Origin: Hyaloraphidium curvatum
Taxonomy: Eukaryota > Monoblepharomycota > Hyaloraphidiomycetes > Hyaloraphidiales > Hyaloraphidiaceae
Length of the DNA: 64,000 nt
Direction of reading: 5' to 3'
Assembly (NCBI GenBank): GCA_025558095.1
Contig: JAIVFI010000040.1
Location: 124,001-188,000, forward strand
The notes under the pieces were generated by a model. That model did no database searches and was not told where the DNA came from. It worked only from the letters and a program-made list of their open reading frames with translations. The translations under genes were made by a program, and so were the position numbers. Shown here one piece after another: positions 1-11,701 of this stretch; position 1 is the stretch's first letter; the number at the start of each line of letters is the position of its first letter.

Positions 1-2444
1 TGTCCCGCTTCACCATGACCGGCGACACCATCGACCCCAAGTCGGAGGTCATCCTCATCGGCAACTGCACGCGGCGCCAGGGCATCTGGTGGGGCGACGA
101 CTGCGCGGTGGGTCCCGTTGGCGGCGCGCATTCGCATAGGCGCTGACCTCGCCCGGCGCAGCCCATGGTCGGCATCACCCACAGCATCAACTGGATCAAG
201 TTCGGTCCCGACGGCGCCATGTGGGTGTCCGTGGGCGACGGCGCGAGCTTCGAGGGCACGGACTGGACCCCGAACATCGGCAACAACTGGCTCGGGCCCA
301 TGGACGTCAACTTCCTACCGGGCAAGATCTTGCGTCTGGACGAGAACGGCAACGGCCTGCCCGACAACCCGTACTACAGCGGTGACCCGACGCAGGCCCG
401 TTCGAGGGTTTGGGCGACGGGCATCCGTCAGCCGTGGCGGTGCGCGTTCGTGCCCGACACCAACCCGCCGGAGCTCCTGTGCGGTATCGTCGGGTGGTAC
501 ACGTGGGAGACCCTGACCTACATTCACAAGGGCGCCAACCTCGGCTGGCCCTGCTGGGAGGTTCGTGGCGACGGCGGGCAGCCTCGCGTTTGGGCGACGT
601 CTCACGCGTTCGCCACCAGGGACCCGAGAAGCCGCCCTACTTCGTTATCAACGGCACCGGCAACTGGGACGACGCCATCTGCCAGGACTTCTACCGCGGA
701 AACACCACGTTCCCCAAGATCGACGTCCAGGTCGTGCCGTTCAACCAGTCGTACCACGTCTACGGATGGAACCACAACGGCCAGAGCTCCGCGATCGTTG
801 CCGGCGTCTTTGCCCCTCCGTCGATGGCGAACGAGTTCAAGGATTGCATCTTTGTCGGCGATTTCGTTTCCAGCCGCGTGGAGTGCGTTCCTTGGGACTT
901 CAGTGGGTTGGCCGGTCAAGTTCCAGCTCGGGCTTTGATCTTATCGCTTTTGTTCCGCAGACACAAAGCGACCCGTAGGCTTCGACATCAACACCCGCCT
1001 GGGGTGGAACAACGTACCGGCGAAGCCCCTGGGAACCAAGTTTGCGCAGCCCGTGACCTTCAAGGTCGGGCCCGACGGCAACCTTTGGGTTCTCGGCCAC
1101 TGCGTGCAGTGCTCCGGCTACGGTATTCTCCGCAGGGTCATCCCGCCGGGCGGGAACACCACCGTGCCTTTCGGCAACGCAACCGTCACCGGCCCCTCAA
1201 CCGGCGGCGGTGACGGCCTTGTCATCCTCACGGGCGACCAGTGTTACCCCAAGGACCAGCCCCGGATCGTCGTGGCGGACCTGCCCAACGGCTGGGACTC
1301 GATCATGTACGTCAGCCAGTTCCCCAACGTCCGCTACCCCCGCAATGGCAACATGGGCCCGATGGAGCTGGACTCCTCGGTCGGCAGCCGGGCTCCCCTG
1401 GATGGTACCCTCATGAGCGTCGGCGGCGTGACGTACCGGAACGGTCTCGGCACGTTCGCGACCTCGGAGGTGCACCTTCCCATCCTCGGCTACTGCTACC
1501 GGTTCACGGCCGAAGTCGGTGTCGACGACGAGGTGCTGAAGACCGCCCCCGCCGGTACCCTGACCTATGCAGACAAGGGCTTTGGTGGGTAGATTGTGGC
1601 CCTGCTTGTCGGCCGGCTCCTGACTGGTGCTCCCGCGACAGGCGAGTTCATCCTCAAGGGCGATGGTGCGATGATCTACAACCACACGGCCTTCACCGGC
1701 ACCTACGCCAAGACGGGTGTCATGGCCACGAAGATGGAGGTCATCGACCTCAACCGCTACTCCGACCTCGGGCTGTACGCCTGGAAGCCGTGGGGCAACA
1801 CCATGCCCATGGCCGATATCTCGGCGAACCACCTCGACTGGGCCGAGCCCCGCGTGTACTGCGGCCCGGACTCGCCCTACATTCCCAAGGTGGACATTTC
1901 ATACCCGGAGCCGAAAAACACCTTCACGCTCGGCGAGCAAGTCATCTTCTCGGGCGTCGTCAAGTCCTACGACGACTCCGCGCTCACCTCCGCGTCCTAT
2001 CAGTGGTACGTGAACCTTGTTCACTGCCAGGGAAGTCTGTGCCACCAGCACTTCCTCGAGAACTTGTGAGTTTTGTCGATCCGGAGAGCCGGCAGTCCAC
2101 CGTGCTGACGTTCTTCCGTTTCCAGCTCCGGCATCAAGGACGGCGTGTTCACCGTCCAGCCGCATCCGCTGGATAACACGGAGCAGTACATCTACTACCA
2201 GCTTAAGCTGGTTGGAACGGACTTGTGCGGACGCACTGCGTACCAGGTGCGCAACATCATCATCAGCGGCAACATGACCGGCGAGGCGCCTGCCCGGCGA
2301 AGGCGGGACATGGCCCGGCAACCGGTGGCTTTGAATCCTGCGGCTGCGGCCGAGGACAGCTACCAAACGCTGATGCGCTACCGGAGAGAGGGGACGGAGT
2401 TGGGTCCCGAGTCTGCGATCGCCATGGGAGGCCGCAGGCGTTAG
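1..2444 (+). CDS. Glucose/sorbosone dehydrogenase-like beta-propeller protein with NPCBM-like domain, 5' end outside window
   Basis: The window opens inside an exon. Frames join across introns near 111-163, 560-619, 905-980, 1589-1640 and 2068-2126. The first two thirds read as a sugar dehydrogenase (GSDH-type) beta-propeller: repeated 'FGPDGAMWVSVGDG' and 'KVGPDGNLWVLG' blades and a 'GIRQPWRCAF' segment. A later stretch (GGVTYRNGLGTFATSEVHLP, near 1422-1480) matches the pattern of NPCBM carbohydrate-binding domains. The last part (from about 1880) looks like a PKD/Ig-type module with 'YQWYVNLVHCQ'. Family members are secreted or periplasmic sugar oxidoreductases or sugar-binding proteins. 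The N-terminus and any signal peptide are missing. This architecture is more usual in bacteria, but the introns make it a resident eukaryotic gene. Enzyme activity is not proven. Confidence 0.72.
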
Positions 2445-2580
2445 AATCTATTCCACTGCGTCACGAGCACTGTAGATTATCATCTATGATCTGCCCTCTG
2501 GCAGCGTCTGCTGTTCGGCGCGGAGAGCGGAAGCTGCAGCCATCAGTTGGCACGCGCCTCATCGTCTGATCCCCCTCGCC

Positions 2581-3115
2581 ATGCGCTTCACACGGGTTCT
2601 GCTGAAGCAGGTGGGCTCAGAGAGCCCATCCCGTGTCGGCGTGGCTCCTGATTGGCCCCTGCGGCTCGCATCGGCGCGATGTTCGCGTCCTCGTGCGGCG
2701 CAGACCACTGGCATCTTCGGCCTTCCCGTCCACCCCGACCCGCGACCAGCCCTCATCTCCCTCTACTCGCGAACGCTAGAGGCCACAAAAGCTTTGCCGG
2801 AGACCGCCGTCTACTCGCAGGCCGTCAAGTCGGTCACGCAGCACCGGCTGTCTATTGTGGAGTCGACGGAGGATACGGCACAAATCGAGGAGAAAATCGG
2901 GGCGGGCCAGGTTGAGGAGCTCATCGTGCAGGCGGAGGATGAGCTGAAGCTGGTGGAGAAGATGAAGGAGTGGAAGGCGTGGGACCCTCTGGAAACGCCG
3001 GCGCCGGAGAAGCAGGCAAGTCCCTGCCGCACATTCCGCCACAGGACTACTTCTAACTTCGTTTCCTCGCGACTGGCTTCTTTATGTCTTTCGCCAGTGG
3101 GACTACATTGCGTGA
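2581..3115 (+). CDS. NDUFA5: NADH:ubiquinone oxidoreductase subunit NDUFA5 (B13 / fungal 29.9-kDa type)
   Basis: Accessory subunit of the peripheral arm of mitochondrial complex I. Exon 1 is short (2581-2610). An intron at 2611-2703 leads to the family signature 'TTGIFGLPVHPDPRPALISL', then 'AVYSQAVKSVTQHRLSIVEST' and a C-terminal 'KMKEWKAWDPLE'. The last intron (3016-3097) begins GC rather than GT, contains a ctaac branch site, and restores the expected Trp-Asp-Tyr end ('WDYIA', stop 3113-3115). Retention of complex I argues against Saccharomycetaceae-type yeasts. The alternative acceptor at 3045 would make a 30-nt intron and lose the conserved Trp, so I did not use it. Confidence 0.88.
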
Positions 3116-3372
3116 CGAAGCCTCCCTCCCCTGCGTGTGTGATGTCGGTCCTGTCCGTTCCATCATTCCATCAGCACCCCGTCCGGAGAACCCAGACGTT
3201 GTCATGAGCGGGAAGCGAGCGGTGTACATAGTGCCTGGCGCCCTTGGTCGATGTCCCGTACACCCGTCCTCGACGCTCTTACCCCTTCCGGGAGACATGA
3301 CGCGGACCCTGGCGTCGCGGGGTGCGCGGGACCTCGAAACCGCCCAATGCGTTGGCCAGAAGACGGCATGGA
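3116..3372. other. Intergenic stretch between NDUFA5 and the PP2C gene
   Basis: About 260 bases without a recognisable gene. Open frames cross it, but none shows family similarity or sensible splice links. It presumably holds the NDUFA5 3' end and the promoter of the downstream phosphatase gene. Confidence 0.4.
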
Positions 3373-5363
3373 ATGCTCCGCGCCGAGCTCTGCACTCTTC
3401 TTCGTGTTCTGCGCGCGATTCCCGTCAACACTCATGGGTTCCGAGGTTCCCGTGCACGCGACGGGCCTACTCCGTTTCCCACGCCTAGTAAGGAGTTCCT
3501 GCTGGCGCCGAGCACCAGAATCTAAGATACCCAGCGTCTTTGACATCGAAACAGACGGGAATCCTTTTCTCGGGCGCAGGAGCGTGCTTGGGAACAGATC
3601 CACTCTTGAGGATCGTTCAGGGGTACGAATCTTCACGGTCGGTAGCCTACCAGACGGGCTCCCGGCGGGCGCCTCAGTAATCGCGGACTCGCACTGTCGC
3701 TAGGTTCAAGACTCTCCGAACTTCGCGAATGGCGAGCCGGTTTACTTCATATCGGTAGCCGACGGCCACGCTGGCGAAGCAGCAGCCGAGTTCGCCAACA
3801 CTATGCTACATGAAATCTTCAACGTCGTGACCGCGAAGGACGCCCGCCCGATCCTTGGCGCCTACCACGCGCTATGCAACGGAACGGAACCATCGGGGGA
3901 TGCTCTGAAGGCTGTTGAAGCAGATGCCTCTGCCTTCAAGGACCCCCTTACGTTGAAGCAGAGATTGCGACTTGCTTTTCTCAAGACCGACCTGGACTTT
4001 GCTGCACAACACCCGGTGGGAGCGGCACGTTGCTAAAGACTCTCTGTTCGGACGGTGACCGACTGCACCAGGCCGATCGCTCGGGGACCACCTTTTCCGC
4101 CGCGTGCCTTCAATTCGACCACGCCAAAAGTCCTCCTGAGGTGGCTGTTACCGTCGGTCACATCGGGGACACCACCGTCATTCTGTGCAGCTCTGATGGA
4201 CGAGCGCATGCTTTGACGGCGGACCACAATGGTCACCTGGAATCGGAGAAGGCTCGCATCGAGGCTCTCGGAGGTCGGGTCGAGCTCAAAGACGGCAAAC
4301 TACGAGTGCAGGGCCAACTGGAGCCCACGCGCGGGATCGGGGATCTCGCATTCAAGCGCGTCGGTGTCTATGCCGAACGTGGGATCGTTGCTCCATGCAA
4401 ACTCTACCGCGCTAACGAAAGCTGTAGCGGATTTAACGGCGCTCGTTAAGCCCGCTCGAGAAGTTGCTTTCCTCTGCTTGGTAACGGACGGTGAGCCGTT
4501 CTTTTCTTTTGCAGCGAGATAGATCCGGTCTGACGCTTTCGGAGGTGTCAAGCAATCCATGACACATCAAGAAATCGTGGATGTCGTCAAGGGCCACCGC
4601 ACGCCGGCGGCGGCGGCAAGCACGTTGATCGATGTAGCAGGTGAGCCAGCCTACGAAGAATCTTGCAGATGCAGTGCTAACCCCACCGCGCCTGGCAGAG
4701 GCCCTGAACGTTGATGACAAGTAAGCATTCCTCGGATCGGACAGCGTTCGCCACGTGATATGTCTTTCAGCAAAACGGCTGTAGTCCTTCGGATGGAGGA
4801 TTGGTCAAGGGCAGCATCCGGAGCCATACCTGACTTCACTGCTGAGTTGCGCGAGCGGCGTTTGGCAAAGTACTCGCGGGCTGGACCTGGGGTTCGGCCG
4901 CGGGAGAAGGGTGGGGCTCGCTTGAACGAACGCATCTTCTGTCCAGACTAACGAAGTTTCACGACCGGCAGCCGAAGACGAAGACGTCTCTGTCTACATC
5001 GGCCGTTCCAAGTCGGAAGAGGCGATTCAAGGCTGCGCGCTGGACGTCTTCTCCTACTACAAGTCCAAAAACAGCCCCGGCGCCGCAAAGACGCTGTCGG
5101 CAGCGCAAATCCGGCAGGGACTCAAGTTTGGCGGCTTCTCCCTGGATGACTGGGAGCTGGATCCCGAGCAAAAGGATAGGACCGAGCAGTGGAAGCAGGA
5201 GCGCAGAAATCCAGAGTTGCGTGACGCAGAAACGGACCGCATCGTAATTGGCCTTTTCAAGGTACTGGGCAATCCGGCGACGTGCAGCGAAGCCGACTTT
5301 GTTCGCGGGATGAAACTGCTGGGAGTCTTCGTCACCGATTTGGAGGAAACATCGTCATCGTAG
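3373..5363 (+). CDS. PP2C-family Ser/Thr phosphatase, probably mitochondrial, with unusual C-terminal extension
   Basis: Metal-dependent PP2C phosphatase. Exons resolved: ..3622, 3704-4015, 4072-4378, 4422-4490, 4545-4640, 4699-4720, 4771-4910 and 4972-5363, with introns of 43-81 nt. Motifs in order: 'NRSTLEDR', 'ISVADGHAGEAAAEFA' (metal Asp-Gly), 'RSGTTFSAACL', 'VGHIGDTTVIL', 'LTADHN', 'LEPTRGIGDLAFK', 'FLCLVTDG', 'MTHQEIVDVVKGH' and 'ALNVDDN' with its metal Asp. The start is uncertain. ATG 3373 gives an Arg-rich, acid-poor leader resembling a mitochondrial presequence, but reaching the catalytic frame needs a 32-nt intron (about 3488-3519). After the PP2C fold, 130 residues (from 4972, 'AEDEDVSVYIGRSKSEEA') have no family I recognise. 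The stop (5361-5363) overlaps the SYF1 stop on the other strand. Confidence 0.85.
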
Positions 5364-8224
5364 GCTCTCAATGAGGGTTTGCGGCAGAGGCTGCACGCGA
5401 ACACCATCGTCAGCGCCCTCGGCTTCTTGCTCCTCGTCTTCCTCGATATCGATTTCGTCGGGGTTGAGTGCAGGGCCGGGCTCGGGAGGCTAAGAATGGG
5501 GTTGTTTTAGGGTCAAACATCGCGACGCCGGGGGGATACGAGTCCCACGCACATTCGAAGGTTCTTTCGGCGCAGTGACAGTGGCCTTCACGAATTGGAG
5601 AGAAGGCTTCGACTGAGCTTGCTGCCTCTGCGCTTCCGCCTCCAGGAGAGCCATTTGATCTTGGGCCGATTGCAACGGCTCGGGTTCCTGCTGGCCGTTT
5701 GCCCGGTTCTGTTTTGCGGCCAGCATTTGGGCGCTGATGAACTGCGGTGCTTCCCGTGAGCCGCCGCACGGATGAACGGAACTTGTAACTTACCGAGACC
5801 TCTGTATTGAACTTCGCCTGAACCGAACGCCGAATCCTGAGGTGCTCTTTGAAGGTGTCCTCGTTCCCGTGCTTGATCTCGAAATCGTGCCAGTGTTTCC
5901 TGGAGATAGGAAGTTAGGGCAGCTACGGAAAGCAGGACCCGGGAAGCTCACCAGAAATCTGGATCCACCCGCGGGTCGCTAAACTGACTCGCATACGCCA
6001 GGATCGCCCGCGCGCGGTCGATTTCACCAAGTTTGGTCTCCATGTCCGAGAACCTGAGGGACATGTCCCGGGCCTTCTTGTCGGGCAGCATCTCCAGCGC
6101 CTTCGAGTAAATCTCCCTGGTCGAAACCAGCCCAAAGTACTGGGTGGCTTTGGCGATGTAGATCTCAAAGGTGCTGAACCTGTCTTCGTCCCCGACCGCA
6201 CGTGTCGCGCGGTCGTAGATCCGCATCGCATGCTTGGCCAGACCGAAGTCCTCCTCCAGCTTGGCGTAGGCAAGGTAAATGGCCTTGGCATGCTTTTCCG
6301 GCACGTCAACCAAAGCCTGCTCGAACAGGTCGCGCGCCCGCTCCAGCTTGCTCGCGCCGTAGTGGCTGACGAACTTCGCAAGGTAGATGTTCCAGATCTC
6401 GAACGCCATGGGGTACTTGAAGACCTCGATTCCGCGCTCGTAGACCCGGAAGGCGTCCTCGAAATAGCTGTTGTCGAGGAGGAAACTCGCGTAGTTGATG
6501 ACGGTCTGAATGTTGGCCACCTTGAGGTCGATGATGCGGTCGTAGACGGCGCGTGTGCTTTCCACCGTGCCCACGGACTCCTCGAGATCGACAAAGTGGT
6601 TCCAAAGTCTCAGGGACTTGAACAGACGCACCTGGGCCGGCACTGTGTCATCGTCGTACCGCACGCCCAGGTTATGCTTGGCCGGAGGGGCCGTAGCCCT
6701 GCCCAGAAGCTCGAGGGCACGTTTCAGATCGTCGTGATCCAGTTCCATTTGCGACCACGCGATCCACACGTCCGCCAGGTCGTCCGGTTTGCGGAAGGGC
6801 ACCTTGACGGCCCTCTCAAAGACGGCACGGGCTCCGTGGAGATCCCCATTCCCTTCGTGCCACTTAGCGAAGCCGATCCAGAGGTCGTGGAGGTTTCCGA
6901 CAGCCTTGCGCGGATTGATGGAGCTGAGCGCTTTTTCAAAGGCGTCCACAACCTTCCGACCGTCGCCGGTCTTCTTAAAGAGCTCAATCCTGTTGCTCCA
7001 TTCCGCAACGTTGTTTGGATTTTGCCTCAAGAGAACGTCGTTGACCAAGAACGGGCGGCGTTCGATAAGGCGGTCGAGCCGCGCGATCTTTAGATCCAAA
7101 GCCAGGTCCGCGAAGCTGATGTCCAGGTCCATTGGCGGCAGTGCAGCAATGACTTCCTGGTCCTCTTCGGGCGGGTCGTCGCTCGACATGGTGTTGGAGA
7201 TGATGCTCTCCTCGAACTCGGCGTAGGCATCAAAGATCATGGAAAAGTCCCGCACGGTGGCCACCTTCCGCATCCCCTCCTCATAGACGTCCCTGGCGCG
7301 TTCAAATTCCCCCTTGAGAACGAACCACTTGGCAAGCGTGTTCCAGAGCTTGCCGACCTGGTCAGAGAACCGCGTGATGCCGCTGCGGAGGATCTTCTCC
7401 ACGTCGAGCTTCTCAACCCGGCCCGGCCGGTCGTTCCCGGCCGTGCTCCGGACGACGACCATATTGTCCGTGCTCGTCGGCTCCTCGACCTCGTCCGGAT
7501 GATCGCACAAGAGGTCGCAGAGCTCGGACCACAGCTGGAACTGGCTCTTGCCGTGCTTCGACTTGAACTTTGGATCCTCCACGATGGACGCAAGGTACCT
7601 CGCCGCCTCGGCAAATCGCGGCGGCTCCAATCCCAGGAGCAGCTGGATAAAGTCCTCGGCACCCTGTGAGTCGTACTTCAGGTACCGCCTCCAAACGCGG
7701 ACCGCGGTCTCCCCGCCGACGCGACGCGCAAACGCCAGGTACCGATGCCACACGCGTTCATGCTGGGTGAGCGGAAGCGCACGAAGTGCGCGGTCGAAGG
7801 TCCTCCGCGTCAGCGTCGGCCGGTCCTGGTGCTCCAGCGCGGTGCAGTACATGCTCCAGATGACTGGCATCTTGTTCAGTAGAACGAGGCTGCGCTCGAA
7901 GCAGCTGTTGAGTTCATCCCATGCCGCTCTGTCGGACAGCGGCACGAGCAACTGGCGGAGGCCGGTTTCGCCGTCCTCGTCGCGGCCCAGGACCAGGCCG
8001 AGCCGAAAGTCCAGGTACGCCTTCCAGAGCTTGTAGCTCCCGGGCAGCTGCCGAACAGCTCGCTCGTACAGAAAAATGCGCTGCGCGGGAGGCGCGTTCC
8101 GCTTGTGGTCGAGGTACCGGAGCCACGATTTCAACGCGAACTGGTTCCGGTTGAGGTCCTCCTCGAACGGGATGCTGTTCCCACGCGCCACCGGGGCATA
8201 CGGCGTCAGTACTCGGCAGATCAT
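5355..8224 (-). CDS. SYF1: Pre-mRNA splicing factor SYF1 / XAB2 (HAT-repeat protein of the NTC/Prp19 complex)
   Basis: Scaffold of the Prp19-associated (NTC) spliceosome complex; in animals also linked to transcription-coupled repair as XAB2. Four exons: 8224-5952, 5899-5794, 5741-5553 and 5489-5355, with introns of 50-65 nt. ATG 8224 is the first true ATG before 'FEEDLNRNQFALKSWLRYLD'. Tandem HAT/TPR-like helices fill about 750 residues (for example 'ERAVRQLPGSYKLWKAYLDF', 'RLFKSLRLWNHFVDLEES'). The C-terminal exons give 'WHDFEIKHGNEDTFKEHLR', 'SVQAKFNTEVSFISAQ', then the acidic tail 'NPDEIDIEEDEEQEAEGAD' typical of XAB2 orthologues. Total is about 900 aa, close to the family norm of roughly 850. 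Confidence 0.95.
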
Positions 8225-8376
8225 GCCCTGCAAGGACCCGGCTCACTCCAGTTCGTCGAGATTGTCCATCGCGGCCCGACGAGGACGGGGGGCGCGCCTA
8301 TGGGTGGAAGACAACAAGTCATCAGGCAGCCGCTATAAAAACCCCACGGCCCTGCGCATCCGTCACCCCCTTTGTC

Positions 8377-11300
8377 TCATTCTCTGCACACAGCAACAAC
8401 AACATCTAAATCCTTCAATACCGCCCGTATCGCATCTTTCTTCGACAAAGCGGCGCCGTCCTCGGTGGCGAGATAGCGGATCGAAACCTGACCGATCACA
8501 TCGATCACCTGTCAAGCGGTCGAAAAGCGAGAGGTATTGTCTAGCTTACCGGCGAATCCAAGAGCTCGGCGAGACGCTTGCTTGCTTCGGATATCAGCCA
8601 ATCCACGGTGCGATCTTCCCCATCGCACGGGACGAGGATGCTGTCCTGGGAGCCTCGGACGCACACCTTGACCCTTGTGACGGCTTGCACTTTGGCCTTG
8701 CCAGCGGTTTGTCCCAGAGCTTCGTTTTCACTTGCCTGCACGGTACTGTTGCAGGACGCCGTCGTTGGAGAAGTGCTCGTGTCTGTCGTGAGCGCGAGCG
8801 AGTCAGAAGCCAATGCGATCGGACGGCTGCGGTAGCCCACGGTCGTATTCCGCCTGGGGGCCGGAACTCTTGCGCTTAAGCTTCCGAGGCACAGATATCA
8901 GCTCGTCCTCGCTGTCCGAAGACTGACGCCGAACACGTCAGAAACGGCCGCATGCACTGCCGGCGACCTACCACGTCGACCACTTGGCCTGGTTGCTTGC
9001 GCTCTCGCTTGCGTGCCTTATCCTGCAACACACCGTCGCGCCATGTGAGAGACGACAGCAGGGACCGACAAAGAACCCGCCAGCGCTAAGGGTTCGCTTG
9101 ATGATTGCTCCGGCGAGCTTCCTTGTCGCGGAGGTCGATTCTCCTGGGAGGACTTCGGCGATGTCAGTCACGAGCGAGGCCAATGGCAGGGTCGCGCAGC
9201 CTACGCTCTCTTCTCCATCCGAGTCTCCTCTGCCACGAGCGAGAGGTTCTTTCGCTTCCGTTTCCTCGTCACTCGATGCTTCCTCCTCGTCGCTCGCCGC
9301 GCCCTGACTGGCATCAAACAGTGCACACCACCGCGTACACTCGGCACTATACCTGTTCCATCTTGGAAAGAGCCTTCGCCAGTTCTTTTGCGCGGGCATC
9401 CAGCTCGTCGGCAAGCTCGGATGCGCCGCAAAGGTGGTGGTATCCCTGAAGCATGCGGATTGCTCGATGCTCCATGGCCACATCATTCGCTCGGGAGGCA
9501 TAGGAAATCTGCTGCTGCCACAGCTCAATGACATCCGAAGCCGGCTGCGGAGCAGCAGATTGCTAGAGCCCTGTCTTTTGCGCCCGACATGCTTTAACCT
9601 ACTTCGTTGGCTGCCGTCTTGGCCTCTGCCAGCGCTCCAAGCGCTCGGGCCTTCATGGACAGCGTATCTGCGTAGTTGAGCTCTCGGAGATGGGCCTTGA
9701 CTGCGTCTGCATGTCGCTTCAGCTTTGTGTATGCATTCCCTAGTCGGATTGTCAGGGAGCAAGAGCCACACAGACGGGCTCTACAGACCAAGGTCGTGGC
9801 AAACGTCTTCCATGTCACACTCTGCGTCGACAGCACTGGGATGGAGTGGCCGAAGCACAACGATGCGCTCAAGCGCTGCGACGACCTGCGTAAGCAGCCT
9901 CTCGTCGTTCGCAGCGTCTGCAAAGTCCCTGAGCGCGCGCTATGAGCAAAACGTGGCTGACGACAAAGGGTTGCCTACTTGAAAGTCCCGTAGAGCTTGA
10001 GCAAGTGCTTGAGCTCCTCCTCTTGCAGCCCCTCTGTCTTTGCAGAAGTCGCCTCGGCGGAAAGCCGCTCTACGTCGTGGTGCATTCGTCTTGCGCTTTC
10101 CAAGCTTTTTATGTCATCTACGACTTTATCCACCTCGCTTTGGTTGCCGAGGGCCATCCACGTGCTCTTGGATTGCTCGTAGCTGTGCATTGCCTGGTTG
10201 TAGTCACCCTTCAACATGAAAGTGACGGCTGCGTCCCATTCCTAGGTGAGATGATGCGCACACCAGGTGTCGCGGATGGGCAGTACCAAGGTCACAGAGC
10301 GTCCGTGCTTCGTCGTCCCTGTTGCCGTCCTTCCGGTGCAGCTTGAGGACCTTCTGGAAAGTCTTATCGATGATCCCGCCGTTCAGTAGCCGTTGGACGA
10401 GTGAGCCAATACAACACACCCCAAGAGCTTGCTCGAAGTTGCCTTCATCTCTGCTCAGCATGCCTTGGTTCTCCAGCACCTTTTTCTGGATGTCGGAGAG
10501 CTTCTCGTATTTCGACTTCTGAAGGGCGATGTTCAGATGCGTAATGGCGTCTGTCGAAAGTCCCAAGTGCCGGTAGACGATTGCGAGGTTCAAGATAGCG
10601 TGCACCTGGCGCTCGGCTGCCTTTGGGCCTGCACATTCTCCCGTGAGCGGGTAGCGAAAGGAACGGCGCTGTCGCACCAACCTCCGAGATGCTGCAGTAT
10701 GACGTAGCCCTTCTTGAAGTTCTTCTCGGCTTGCTTCAGCAAGCTTGTCTCAGCTCGAACGTCGTCCAGCTCTCTAGCATACAGGATGCGTGATCAAGTC
10801 AGCTCGATGAAACAGGCGGGAACCCTCTCACGCCTGCAGGAGAAGTGTCGTACCCATTTCGCAGTACTGCGACCCTCTTTCGAGCTGTAGCAAGTCGGCA
10901 ATGAGCTGCGGCCCCCCCTGGGCGGCGGCTACACGTGCCTCGTCACTCGCGTACTCCAGCCCGCGCTTGAAGAACTCGATTGCCCTCTCGAACATCTTGC
11001 GTCTGCCGACGAGCGTCACACAGGCTTGCTTCAAGCGCAAGCAAGGTTTGGCCCACTCTCCGGTCATCCGACCTTGCTCTCGGTAACTCTCCCCCTGACC
11101 GTTCACGGCTCTGCGGCCGTATCCGTCGGTTCCTTGTCCAGACGGGACCACAGCACGCGTACCGTAGCATTAAAGGGCGATTCTCGGCGAGGCTGGCCTG
11201 GCGGTACGCGTCCGCGTACTTGAACTGCGCCCGCTTGCTGTCGTCCGTGTCCAGCATCATCTGGCCGACCTTGAGGTACAGCACCGCGGCTTCGGCGTGC

Positions 11301-11413
11301 CGGCCGCCGCTCGCCGCGGCCTGGGCTTTCCTGATGTCGGCCCGCATGGTGTTCGGGATCTTGGCGGCGACGACATTGGCCTCGCGCCGGATCATGAAGT
11401 TGGTCTTGGGCAT
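8377..11413 (-). CDS. TONSL: TONSL/Tonsoku-like protein: TPR array, acidic linker and C-terminal ubiquitin-like domain
   Basis: At least ten short exons. The N-terminal part is TPR-like helices: 'GGRHAEAAVLYLKVGQMML', 'MFERAIEFFKRGLEYASDEA', 'ETSLLKQAEKNFKKGYVIL', 'LNLAIVYRHLGLSTDAITHL', 'KGDYNQAMHSYEQSKSTW' and 'LGNAYTKLKRHADAVKAHLR'. An acidic linker follows ('GAASDEEEASSDEETEAKE', 'SSDSEDELI', basic 'PRKLKRK'). The last two exons encode a beta-grasp-like region starting 'RVKVCVRGSQDSILVPC', then 'TVDWLISEASKRLAELL' and 'AIRAVLKDLDVVVAV', stop 8377-8379. Spacing matches the UBL of animal TONSL, which with MMS22L supports homologous recombination at stalled forks. The ankyrin repeats (histone H4 reader) and C-terminal LRRs of the animal protein are not found. 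ATG 11413 is the best start. Exon boundaries in the middle are approximate. Confidence 0.72.
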
Positions 11414-11701
11414 CCCGCCAGAAGTCCCAGGCCCCGAAAGGGGGCACCTGGTCCACGGCCCACGACGCCCACACCGCGTTGCAACCGATGCGGAGGCAGA
11501 GTACCGGATCTGGGCCCGGAGTCCGCCGTGGGCGCGGTTTGATTCGGGACGGAAACCGCACAGCGCGCGCGTTGATTCTTGTCGTGATTGAACCGCCTCC
11601 TCCAATTCGAACGCAGCCGGCGGTCCCGTCTGCGCCGACGCCGGACCTCCGGCCCGCACAAAGCGCCGGGAATTCAGCCCGGCGCGCCGCGCGGGGACAG
11701 C
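11414..11701. promoter_or_regulatory. Divergent TONSL/SPC25 promoter region
   Basis: A 288-base head-to-head gap between the TONSL-like start (11413, minus) and the SPC25 start (11702, plus), or about 340 bases if SPC25 starts at 11756. GC-rich with no TATA box seen. No gene lies here; both promoters must share it. Confidence 0.4.

Noticed and set aside
3030..3050. Alternative NDUFA5 ending 'DYF' by splicing at 3045
   Set aside because: It needs a 30-nt intron without a branch site and loses the conserved Trp; the acceptor at 3097 fits both.
8330..8342. TATAAAA motif on the plus strand between TONSL and SYF1
   Set aside because: Both neighbours run on the minus strand and no plus-strand gene starts downstream, so it has no promoter role I can support.
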